From: Neurospora tetrasperma FGSC 2508
Taxonomy: Eukaryota > Ascomycota > Sordariomycetes > Sordariales > Sordariaceae
Direction: 5' to 3'
Assembly: GCF_000213175.1 (NCBI RefSeq)
Contig: NW_009799179.1
Span: 2,761,112 to 2,825,111, forward strand
DNA length: 64,000 bases
This document shows, piece by piece, positions 26,102-35,634 of the stretch. Each line of letters begins with the position of its first letter. Positions within the stretch are counted from its first letter, which is position 1. A program made the position numbers and the translations under genes. The notes below the pieces were generated by a model. The model searched no databases. It saw only the letters and a program-made list of their open reading frames with translations, and was not told where the DNA came from.

Positions 26102-27032
26102 ATGCCTCTCGATACTTCAGCATACAGCCTCGCGCTGTTGCGCGTCGACGGCCGCAGGTGGAACGAGCTGCGTCGCATTCATGCCCAGATCCGCACCCAG
26201 GCCGCCGCCGATGGCTCCAGTTACCTCGAGATGGGCCACACCAAGGTCATGTGTGTCATTAACGGACCCAGCGAGCCCGGCCCTCGGAGGGGAGCCACGT
26301 CGGGCGGTGGTGGTGGCGGCGGTCAGTCCAAGAACGCTGAGGTTGCTGTAAACATTGTCATTGCCGGGTTTAGCTCGGTTGACCGTAAGCGAAGGGGCAG
26401 AGGTGATAAGTAAGTCAACACCCAGGGGGTTGTTCCCCCCCCTTAGTATCAACTACGGCTATTCGTCTGTCCCTGTTCGCATAACTAACCGTCATCCTTC
26501 CTTCTTTCATTATCACAGGCACATCCTCGAACTTCAATCGACGATATCTCAAGCCCTCGCTGCCAGCTTACACACCCACCTCTTCCCGCACTCCACCATC
26601 AACATCTCCCTGCACGTGCTCTCGCAAGACGGCTCTTTGCTGGCCGCCCTCATCAATGCCGCCACGCTCGCCTGCGTCGACGCCGGAATTCCCATGACAG
26701 ACTACGTCGCGGCCTGCACGGCCGGTTCGACGTCTACATACGCGGCTAACGACGAGGGCGCCGACCCGCTGCTGGACATGAACCACCAGGAGGAGCAGGA
26801 GCTGCCCGGCCTGACGGTGGCCACATTAGGCGACAGCGACCGCGTGGCGGTGCTGGTCTGCGAGAGTAGAGTGCAGGTGAGTCGCCTGGAGGGCATGTTG
26901 GCCGTGGGCGTGGACGGGTGTAAGCAGGTGAGGGAGATCCTGGATAGGGTAGTGAGGGAGAAGGGGATAAAGATGATACAGGAGGGCACGGTCGAGAGAG
27001 GGGTTGGGTTGAATGATATGGAACTGGATTGA
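26102..27032 (+). CDS. Exosome complex subunit Rrp41/Ski6
   Basis: Exons 26102-26409 and 26519-27032 flank a 109-nt intron (GTAAGT donor, AACTAAC branch, CACAG acceptor); the product has 273 residues. The N terminus carries the family hallmark LRVDGRRWNELRRIHAQI, followed by ADGSSYLEMGHTKVM, a Gly-rich insertion (about residues 62-75), and the second half of the RNase PH fold (SLHVLSQDGSLLAALINAAT and TVATLGDSDRVAVLVCESRV). This matches Rrp41, one of the six RNase PH-like ring subunits of the RNA exosome for 3'-5' processing and decay in nucleus and cytoplasm. The eukaryotic protein is part of the catalytically inert ring that channels RNA to Rrp44. The gene is convergent with the downstream PDI gene. 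Confidence 0.93.
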
Positions 27033-27322
27033 ATGCATACTACTGGATCAATGGTTGGGTTCCGGGTCACAGAATAGGATATGGTACGGTAGGCAGCATT
27101 ATAAAGGTTTGGAACAAAAAAGAATAGGCAACATGACGAATTTCACGACTATCAATGTAATCAAAGTACAGCTCTTGGTCAGGTGAGCAACATGTCGTTT
27201 CTGTTAAACGTGCGCCAACTTTTGAAAGCGTTCTCCGAAACTAAAAGGTACCAAAAAACCTTCAACCTTTGATCAGCCATTCACTGACACAAGTCACAGC
27301 AAACTACGCTTTCACCAATCTC

Positions 27323-28910
27323 TCACAGCTCATCGTGACCACCGGCCGTCTTCGACTGGGCCTCAGGCGTCTCCCCCTCCTCCGAACTAGCCTTCTCAGC
27401 CTTACCAGACTCTTTCTTTTCCTTCTTCTTCTCCTCCTCCTCCGTCGAAGAAGCCTCAACAACAATACCCTCTGGCAGCTTTTTCTTGGTGCCCTCGCTC
27501 AACCTAATCGCATCAATCCACGCTTCCACCTTGTCATGATCCGAGAAATCATCTCCCTCACCAACAGCGTCGTAGCGTCTCCACCATCCGCGACGGGCGT
27601 TGATGACGATGAGTTCAATGTCAGCATCCTCCTTGAGGCCAAGGGACTTGAGAAGGGAAGCGCCGGCGGGGTTAGTGTCGAGGGGCACTTCGTAAAAGGG
27701 GAAGAGCTTGTGTTGGCCGAGGGCGTATTTGAATTTTATCTCGGCGAGGTGGGTGAGGGCCTTTTGGGCTTTTTCATTGGAAGAGGAAACCAGGGCGAGA
27801 AGGCAGGTGCTGGATTTGGACGTGAGGCATTCCTTGACGAGCTTTTCGGGGGTGTTGAGGGAGGGGATGGGGAGGGCGGTGTGGATTATTACGGGAATCT
27901 CTTGGGTTGGGGCAGGGGTTTCGGAGGAGGTTTCGGAGGAGGTTTCGGAGGAGGCGACCTTCTTGGAGTCTTGCTTTCCGTTCTTTTCACCACCGTTGGT
28001 CTTGCCGTTGGCCTTGCCATTAGCCTTGCCATTAGACTTGCCATTAGCCTTGCCATTAGCCTTGCCATTAGCCTTGCCGTTGGCCGGTGCTGGGTCCGGG
28101 TTAGGCTGGGCCGCCTGGGAAAGGAACTCCACCATGGCAACCTTATTGATCTCGCCGTCGTACACAATACCAGGGGCATCACCGCCAGGCAACAAGATCA
28201 GAGTAGGGAATTTGTCGACACCGAATGTGGATACCGCCTTGGACTGAGTGTTTCGCACCTGGCCGACGGGCATGACACCGAGAAATTCAATGGCGACGCT
28301 CTTCAGCAAGGGGGAGGTGGTGCCCTTGTCGGTGAAGAGGAGCGCTTTGGCTGTCTCGTTCTTGTCACTCAGGAATTTGTCGAGGTTCTTGTCCTCAACT
28401 TTCACGACATGATTGTTAATGCGCGAGACCACAGCATCGACAATGGCGCTGGCGGTGCGCTGGCCCTGGTAGTCCTCCACTATGGGCTTGCCGTTCTTAG
28501 AAGGACGCACGATCTTCAAGGTCGGGAAGCCCTGCACGCCCATGCTGCCGCAGAAGGGCTTGTTGGCGTCCTCATCGCAGTTGACGGCGGCGACCTTGGC
28601 CAGGCCTTCGAGGTTCTTGGCAGCCTTTTCGTAGGCAGGCTTGAGGTTTTGGCAGTGGCCGCACCAGGGGGCGTAGAACTCAAGAATCTGCAAGGGAGAG
28701 AGGTCAGATACATGCATTATTACGATGGCTGATCTAAGATATAGTCGGTTTGGTACTTACAGACGTCTGGTTGCTCTTGGCAATCAACCTATCGTAATCC
28801 TTTCCGTCAACCTGCAAAACTGGGGACTTTTTGGTATAAAGGCCCGCCTGGGCTCCGGGGAGCGCAGACAGGATACCAACTGCCAGAGCGCAGAGGGTGG
28901 AATGATGCAT
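27323..28910 (-). CDS. Protein disulfide isomerase with one thioredoxin active site and HDEL signal
   Basis: Exons 28761-28910 and 27323-28687 (GTAAGT donor, TTGCAG acceptor, 73-nt intron) give 504 residues. The order is: signal peptide of about 22 residues, a thioredoxin domain with the active site APWCGHC at residues 56-62, a second thioredoxin-like region without a Cys pair, an NGKA/NGKS tandem repeat linker (about 265-300), a third region, a Lys/Glu-rich tail, and a C-terminal HDEL for ER retention. It catalyses disulfide formation and isomerisation in the ER lumen, supporting enzyme secretion. The single CGHC box is like Mpd1 or, with one active domain lost, P5/PDIA6. The gene diverges from VTA1 and converges with the exosome gene. 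Confidence 0.9.
27919..27959. repeat. Short in-frame tandem repeat encoding Ser/Glu/Thr units
   Basis: Three to four copies of a 12-bp unit (TTTCGGAGGAGG) within the PDI gene encode a repeated SETS-type tetrapeptide on the minus strand. Confidence 0.8.
28000..28086. repeat. 12-bp tandem repeat encoding NGKA/NGKS units
   Basis: About seven copies of a 12-bp unit (plus strand roughly TTAGCCTTGCCA) lie inside the PDI coding sequence and encode Asn-Gly-Lys-Ala or -Ser tetrapeptides. Probably a flexible linker that can change length by slippage. Confidence 0.9.
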
Positions 28911-29705
28911 GGTACAGTCAGGAAAGCGACGCTTTTGTTTACTGGGTGACGGTGGTATGTATGGGGATGATGATAGATTCGGAGGTTTGTGGGGTTGGAG
29001 CTATAGTGTCATGAATGTACAATGGCAGATACCAATACAATGTGTAAGTGAGAACAAAGGAAGCTCTTCCGTATGGGCGTCCTAGGGAGTCAGTCCCGTG
29101 TGAAAAATGGTGTCGTGTTTTTGAAACCCAAGGAACTTAAGCAACAAACAGACAGACCGATTGAGATGAAAGGAAAAGCTGTCATCTTCCCAAGTTCGGC
29201 AAAAGAACACATTTCAACAGAAGCCGTGAAAGCTGGCGCCACATACAAATGAAGTCAGAAGCGTCCAGAATCACCAGGGGAGGAGCTGCGGTCCGGGAGC
29301 GCTTTCAGTGCTTTGAAACGCGCCATGACTGTAAAGTGGTCCAAGCTCCAAGGCACATGTGGATGGCATAGATGGCGCTTGAGCAGAGGGCTGGGCGGGA
29401 ATGTGGGGAAGATGGACGCTAACAACTGGACTGAATTGGTGCCGCCTGCCGTACGCAAGTACGTAGAGACAGCCGCGGAAGATAGGTGACGACGCTAGTC
29501 ACGGTCCCAGTCCATGTGGATGTTCAACTGTCAACCCTCCTCTGTTCCATGGGACTTGACAAGGAAGCTGAGAGATAACGACGAGCAGTACTTCCCCTCT
29601 TTCCTGGTTTGCATAACTTCAGTTATCCTCTCTCCCTATAGATTCTCTTATCTTGATCCGAACGTATAGCCCAGGCATTCTGTCAGACGCCCGAACGCAA
29701 TCGTC
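28911..29705. promoter_or_regulatory. Divergent promoter of PDI and VTA1
   Basis: A 795-bp gap lies between two divergent start codons. No coding sequence is seen and no specific element was recognised with confidence. Confidence 0.5.
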
Positions 29706-31128
29706 ATGACAGACAACATCGCGATCCCCGCTGCCGTCAAGGCGGCCGATATCAACCTCTGGAAATGCGCGACAAAGGCCCTCCAGCTTCAAACAGTAAA
29801 ACCGGAGATTGCGTATTGGTGTATGTACTAGAAGCAAACGAAGCAAAGTACCCTCCAAGACAACTGGGGGCCGGCAGTGTCTGACTTTTGCAGGCAATTA
29901 TTGGGTCGTCAACCAGATCCTTAACCGGGGACTCCACAAAGAGAATGACGAAATGATGACTTATACGATGGACTTGATGGGGAAGCTGGAACAGGCACGC
30001 TTTATTCCGCCTCCCTTTACCACTTCTCTTGCTGACTGTTGTTCCCTACAGGCCAAAGCTGAGCACCCGAACGAAGATGCCTACACAGACGACGAGGTCG
30101 GCCAGCTTGTCGTCGACAAATTCGCACAGGAAACCCTTGATCGCGCCGAGCGAGTGGTCAAGGCAAACAAAGTGACACAGCAAACGGCCATGACGTTCGA
30201 TGCCGCCGCAACCTTCTTCCACCTGGTCAACATCTGGGGCCCTCCCGACGAGGAGACGCAGCAAAAGATTAAATACGCAAAATGGAACGCCGCACGCATC
30301 GCAAAGGCCATCAAGGAGGGCAGGGACCCTAACGAATCCAACCCGAAACGAGAAGAACCCCAACTGCCGGCCTTGGACCCCAGTGATCCAGAAGTTCAGA
30401 CATTGACCGGTTCGGTCGAAAAGACATCACCACCACCCCTTTCGGTCACAGTGGAGGAGGTCCCAGACAGAGACTTGCAGAGGACAGACGCTGCCGGCGT
30501 GTCTCTGCCAATCAGCCCAGCCTCGGCTGGCCCATCCCCGATATCCGAAGCCGAACTCAAGCTGCCCGGTGTACCCAGTGGGCTTGCTGAGCCAGCACCG
30601 TCAACAGTCTCCTTGGACTTGGACACTCCAGTCTCAGCTCCCACACATAACCCTGTCAACTACAGGCCTGAGCCCGATCTCCCATCCGCCCCCAGCGCAC
30701 TCTCATCCTACCCGGATCGTGATATCTCGATGCCAGATGCGGGCACTGCAGCTTGGACACCGGGTGCTGATCGCCAGCCTCCCGCTCCGCCTGTCGTTCC
30801 TCCCACGTTTGCTCCCAGTGCACCATCAACAGCTGCTGTGGTATCGCCGCCTGTCAACCAGCCAACTGACTTTTCCTTCCAGAATCCAGCTCCTGCAGCT
30901 GCCCAAGCTCCCGCAGTTCCCAGTCTACAGCCAGTTCCTACCCCACTAGCTGTCTCTGCAGCCACTTATGCATCTTCGCAAGTTGCTGGAGGTTTCACAA
31001 CCGACGAAGCTGCCATGGCCTCAGCCCAGAAGCACGCTAAATGGGCTATTTCAGCATTGAACTTTGAAGATGTTCCTACGGCGGTGAAGGAGCTAAGGAA
31101 AGCGTTGGAGGTCCTGGGTGCAGCGTAG
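29706..31128 (+). CDS. Vta1 family ESCRT/Vps4 cofactor
   Basis: Exons 29706-29820, 29894-29994 and 30052-31128 give 430 residues. The N-terminal domain (~1-150) has paired MIT-like helical hairpins, including KPEIAYWCNYWVVNQILNRG and TFDAAATFFHLVNIWGPP. A long Pro/Ser/Ala-rich disordered linker (~160-385) follows, then a C-terminal helical domain (QKHAKWAISALNFEDVPTAV) that in yeast dimerises and binds Vps4. The protein activates Vps4 to disassemble ESCRT-III at endosomes. The second intron appears to be of GC-AG type (donor CAG|GCACGC, CTGAC branch, CTACAG acceptor). Its 57 nt are a multiple of three with no stop, so retention would insert 19 residues. Removing it restores the KLEQ-AKAE junction typical of the family. 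Confidence 0.9.
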
Positions 31129-32311
31129 TTGATAGGTGTTACACGAGCTACGCAATGACCCTGATGGAGGTTTAGGTTATTCGCTGCGCGCCCACTGATA
31201 CACGATACCCGGGCCGGTCAGATCTCTTTATTACCTGCTATCCAGCCGTATATACCACTGGCACCAAGGCATCAAAATCGGGTTTTAAGCGGCCGTTATG
31301 CAAGCTCGGGCAAAAATGCCTTTCACACTATCGGACACTTGGCGTTTACCAGTGGAACATGGAAACTTTCCAGAAGCAATGTTTACCAGGGCCCGACAAT
31401 GGGAATGTGTAACCGCCCAGTGACCGTTCGGCCGCATAGGGAGCCCTAGGCGAGTCTCGTTCTGACAGCTTCCCGGGAGCTGGGATAATACATTGCGCAC
31501 TTTGAAACGAGACAGCGAAAACACAATCTGCCGATTTCAAGGCAGGTCTGAGGGCTGGTGCACAGTCCTTCGCATCGACTTTGACGAAGCTGGGTGGAAG
31601 AGAGGCTGCAGAGAAAGGGTCCAAGCACCCCAGGGAGACTTGTTGATAGACGTAATGTCGCGAGGATGGAGCTGTTGGTTATGTGTCAAAGTCAGGGGCA
31701 AACTGAGCGTGGAATTCTACTGGTCATCGACACACCGATATGTGCACATTTTTCGATGAGTGAGGATGATGGCTATGCAACCCTTTGGTGATGACCATCT
31801 TCATCAGTCTTGGTCATCTCGGTCAGTAAACACCCTTTTGAGATTTGGTATTGCGCCTTTTGCTTTTAGGTGATCGATTTCGCTGAACACTCGTCGTCCT
31901 CATGTGGCGTATATAACGCGCTTCGTCCCGTGGATATTTTAAGGGTTTTCTTTCGTCCCAAATCATCTGTCTCCTCTTCATACACAATACCAACTCGAAC
32001 CTTGCTACCCGCAAGTCTCAGTCGGCATCTTGCAGATTACATCAGATACCCCGTCAGTCATAATCTACCGTTTCGGATCCTTATTTCTCAACTTACGCCA
32101 CAACATCAGAACCATCACCGAGGTCTCACATTCCTTCCACCGGGCTCTTCGCGTACAAAGTACATTACTCTTCCTTCGAGCCTCTTTGAAAGTCATCCCT
32201 AACCTCTTCCACAGGTCTTCAAGCCTCGAAATACAAGTTTTCTGTTTCCCAGCGAACCAGTTTTACGCGACGCAAAAAGCAAGCCAACCAAACACGCACT
32301 CAAGTCTCAAG
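31129..32311. other. Intergenic region and CT-rich leader of the small Gly/Ser gene
   Basis: No coding exon is supported. The first half holds the VTA1 3' flank. A consensus TATA box lies at 31910-31916, and the following 390 bases are C/T-rich, as in a long leader. Confidence 0.5.
31910..31916 (+). promoter_or_regulatory. TATA box of the small Gly/Ser-rich gene
   Basis: TATATAA lies 396 bp before the ATG at 32312 and is followed by a C/T-rich leader, consistent with a strongly or conditionally expressed gene. Confidence 0.5.
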
Positions 32312-32542
32312 ATGCCTGAGGAAATCATCATCAGTAGCGGAAACTACACCTTTACCGGTAGTGGTACGTCCGGCTCTTCTGGCTACACCAACTCATCCTC
32401 CTCTGGCTCATCCGGCTGTGGCTCAGGCGGCAGTGATGGCTGGAGACCCCGCAGCTACGTCCCTCTACCCATCTCCGATGGTAGCGCTGCTGGCGGCAGT
32501 AGCGGCGGCGGTAGATGCACCGACGAGGCCAAAAAGAGATAG
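32312..32542 (+). CDS. Small Gly/Ser-rich hypothetical protein
   Basis: A single exon of 76 residues starting MPEEIIISSGNYTFTGSG. The middle is a Ser/Gly/Thr-rich low-complexity stretch with Cys, then WRPRSYVPLP, a second Gly/Ser run and a basic end (EAKKR). There is no signal peptide or membrane helix. It sits behind a consensus TATA box and a 396-nt C/T-rich region, and its composition is unlike random intergenic frames, so I consider it real. No family was recognised and no function is assigned. Confidence 0.6.
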   Translation: MPEEIIISSGNYTFTGSGTSGSSGYTNSSSSGSSGCGSGGSDGWRPRSYVPLPISDGSAAGGSSGGGRCTDEAKKR

Positions 32543-34169
32543 ACGAATGGAGTGATGGGATACACAAAAACGGGACAGGTGGCAGGAGACTGAATGGGAT
32601 AACGATGATCTGACTTACGGCGTTGGGGCATGACTTTTCTTTCTTTCTCTAGCAATACAACATACCCAGAGGCATGCGGTCAGGTGAAGGAACCTCTTCA
32701 CTTCATTGGTTAGCTCTCTTTTGTCACCCAATTTCCCTTCAAGTCAGCTCTGTACCAACACTTCTTCGCGACGACATAGACATCAAAAGTCAGGGACTCA
32801 GGTTCAGTAACTGCCGCAGAGGCTTTGTTTAGGTACGCATCAGTGATGACTCTTGATTAATGAAGCGTCCTCAATAACCGCGCAAAGCTCCTCATTCAGT
32901 AGCTCCTCTTAAACATATTTGAGCAGCTCACTTCCACTGATGGACAAGCAACTCCGCACATTATAGGTAGTTTACGTGAAGACAATTGTCGCATCGAGCC
33001 TCCATCAAACAAGTCAAACCATACATACCTATCTCTCACAATAGAGGTTTTGAACATCTTCCAATCGCTCTAAAAACAGACTAAACCTAACCCTTGACTG
33101 ATTGACTTGCCTGACCGTTGCAACAAATATCATATGAATGGTTCCTCCCCTAGATCTAATTCAACAAAATCCCAACGTTCTGACGCCAAGCACTCCAAAC
33201 TCGGTCACCCTCAGTCATTCAGCCATATCCGGGTGACGTCGTACATGGCTTTCCTCGATGTCGATTTCTTGTCCATAGCAATTTGATCAACCCGTGTGCT
33301 GTGTTCAACCCACGTGGCTCCCGCTCGTAGCACCCTCAAATGGTACCTAGAACTCGGGGAGGGCTGTATGCCGTTATTGAGTGGTCCAGTGGGTGACTGG
33401 CATTGCAGGGGGGCTGACGCGTCGGGTGAGTCGCGATTGTGTTCTAAAGGTACAATAGCGAGGTAAGGAAGGTGACGCGCACGCTGCGCGCGGTGAGGTG
33501 AACTGCATTGGTACAGGCTGCAGTAGCAAGTACAATACGCACACAACTGGCGGGAGAAATCTGCATTTTCGCTGAGCTCGAGGTGCAGCAAGATTTGAGT
33601 GAGGGGTTCCATTGCAGATATAGTCTTTGATAATCGTTCACGTAAGTAACGGCATTGATATCACTGCCAAAGATGCTTTGTAGATGCCACCCGTGCAAGT
33701 CAAGGCGCGACGAGATGGGAGATCGACGGTGCAGACTGCGTGAAGAGTGCTCCCGAATACTTGACTGTCACTTCTCTCGAGGCACCAAGTGATGGTGTGC
33801 GAGAACTTCGTACACTGCAGGCCCGCGTCGCTGGGAGGATGAATGGCTTCAAGGCCAAATTAGTTATCATCATGAAAATATGCGTTTCCAATGTTGCAAG
33901 TTTAAATTGATCTGCGTGCATATTTACAGCTACTCTGCTTATGTCCATGGTTGGTGTTCCCTCATTGAATCACAAAACTGCTGCAAATTACAAAATGGTG
34001 GCTGGTTTTGAATATCGTGGGTGCGCAATCACAAAGGTCGTGGCTCACAACAATAGAAGGAAACGCCAGCAATGAACTCGATAGAAGCGTTGTGTGTTAA
34101 AACAAGAACAACAGATCCACCAAGTAGGAGCCAGTGGGCTCCCTTTTGCAAGCAAACAGAAGGAACAAA
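32543..34169. other. Intergenic region
   Basis: This 1.6-kb region is without a supported gene. A minus-strand frame near 33211-33612 has no splice or family support. Confidence 0.45.
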
Positions 34170-34460
34170 ATGGCCTCAACTCACCACACCACCATGGTAA
34201 GCGTCACCAGTACGCCCAGGTCCTCTGTCAAGGAAGGAAGGCACGCCTACACGTTACCGGGCCTCAAAACACCAGACATCAGTCATCGACGGCTACACTA
34301 CTTACCTAACTACGAGCATCAGCATCAACACAAGCACTGGATTCACCAGCTCCACCACCATCTGAAGCACCAGCGTCAGTTTCCACATGAAGACAAGCAT
34401 AAGCATGAGCATGAGCACCAGCACGGACATGAAAACTACCAGACCACCAGACCATTATGA
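34170..34460 (+). CDS. Doubtful His-rich open frame
   Basis: An ATG frame of 96 codons, rich in His in its second half (for example HEDKHKHEHEHQHGHE). It lies directly upstream of a tRNA and contains an internal GTAAGC near its start, so splicing may change it. The His bias comes from a CA/AG-rich stretch and may be low-complexity DNA and not a gene. If real, a metal-binding role could be imagined, but nothing supports it. Confidence 0.2.
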   Translation: MASTHHTTMVSVTSTPRSSVKEGRHAYTLPGLKTPDISHRRLHYLPNYEHQHQHKHWIHQLHHHLKHQRQFPHEDKHKHEHEHQHGHENYQTTRPL

Positions 34461-34500
34461 CCACCACCACCAGCCAAACCACATGGTCCCTGACTCGAGG

Positions 34501-34506
34501 TATATA
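34501..34506 (+). promoter_or_regulatory. TATA-like element upstream of a tRNA
   Basis: TATATA lies 39 bp before the first base of the tRNA at 34545, a position common for fungal Pol III genes. Confidence 0.35.
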
Positions 34507-34544
34507 GATTAGGTCGACAGACCTCATTTCAACAACAAAACAAA

Positions 34545-34692
34545 GTGCGGTTGGCGTAGTGGTCAACGCGTTCGCTCAGTAAACTGTTGTCCTAACAGAG
34601 CCTACTTGGGTCTGCATAGTCAGTGCCCTTACAGGTGCCAGGGGAGAACATCTGACAGCGAAAGAACCCGGGTTCGAACCCCGGACCGCACA
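34545..34692 (+). tRNA. tRNA with a 75-nt intron, probably Thr (AGT)
   Basis: The acceptor stem GTGCGGT/ACCGCAC, D stem GCGT/ACGC, anticodon stem TTCGC (34571-34575)/GCGAA (34658-34662) and T arm CCGGG/CCCGG with TTCGAAC loop all pair perfectly. Removing 34582-34656 leaves exactly 73 nt. Read in the canonical register, the anticodon is AGT (34578-34580), i.e. threonine, but position 33 is then C and not the near-universal T. A shifted register would give GTA with A33, which is no better. A T7 run directly downstream (34695-34701) is a Pol III terminator. The intron is far longer than those of the other three tRNAs here. Confidence 0.75.
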
Positions 34693-35634
34693 TCTTTTTT
34701 TCTGTTTCCTCCCCCCCCTTTTTTATCTTTTTTTCTTTTTTATGCTGGAGGTGACGGGGAGGGGTGAACAGAGGAGGAGGAAGAGGGGGTAGAAGGTACT
34801 AACTACCTCTAGACTTGACAGATGGTAGCTGAGCATTCACTTATTGCTTGTCACACTGGCACTGGGCTGGGATTTGGGAGAGAACAGTATCTCGGAGGAA
34901 GTGAGGTTGGAGAACTTGCTTCTAGATTCCAGCAGCTATCCGTGATATTTTGCACAACCTCATGGGAAGGGCATACGCGTGAGTGTCTGTTGACTGTGGG
35001 CGTTAATATCCTAATTCCGCGCACCAGAATGGCATTCGGTACGATCTAGTATTTCTATAATTGTTGAGGAGGTCATGGGCAGCTACATTTGTTCATATAG
35101 TGTTCTTGCAATGATGTTCGTGGCTCAAAACTGAAGTGTCTTGCCCGTGGCCAGCAGTCTGTAGATGGCCCCACTTTAACCCTGACGCAAAAAGTGACGG
35201 AGGCAGCAATTCGGACAAGACACTCGTTCTTTCCTTCAACACAATGTCACAACACAAAGAGAAATTTCTCGACAATGAGGGGTTTTGGACGAGTGCATTG
35301 CACAATCACTTTTCATTGTGGCATTTCTAGTCGCGCTCAAGTCGACATCGCTGAGTGTCTACCCTACCACACAATCGAATTTCTCACAAAAAGAAGCAGA
35401 AAAAACATCACCACTGCGCCCAGACTTGACTCATATCCACACAAAACGCCGCAAATGCTTAAGAATGTCTGGAAGTACTCGGCAACGTTGGCCAGTTGGC
35501 TTCCAGTTACATGCCCGGTGACTGCAACTGCTAGGCTGCCCGGTACCCCCAACCGAATCTTTGACATTCATGTCCTTGCTGACCGTCTTGGCCCAGTTGT
35601 CATGCCCGCATTGTCTTCTGCAATCTATTCGAGC
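34693..35634. other. Intergenic region
   Basis: No supported gene is seen between the intron-rich tRNA and the large disordered-protein gene. It begins with the tRNA's T-rich terminator. Confidence 0.5.

Noticed and set aside
28000-28086. Regular short repeats considered as a CRISPR-like array
   Set aside because: The units are contiguous 12-bp repeats in frame inside a coding sequence, with no spacers, in a eukaryote.
27269-28732. Long open frame (about 487 codons) on the strand opposite the disulfide isomerase gene
   Set aside because: It is a shadow of the strongly biased real gene: no family resemblance, Leu/Val/Gly-rich random composition, and it ignores the real gene's intron.
33211-33612. 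Minus-strand ATG frame of 133 codons
   Set aside because: Cys/Ser/His-rich but no signal peptide, domain or splice context; looks random.
34306-34566. Minus-strand open frame opposite the His-rich stretch
   Set aside because: It overlaps the tRNA start and has repetitive Ala/His composition derived from the complementary low-complexity DNA.
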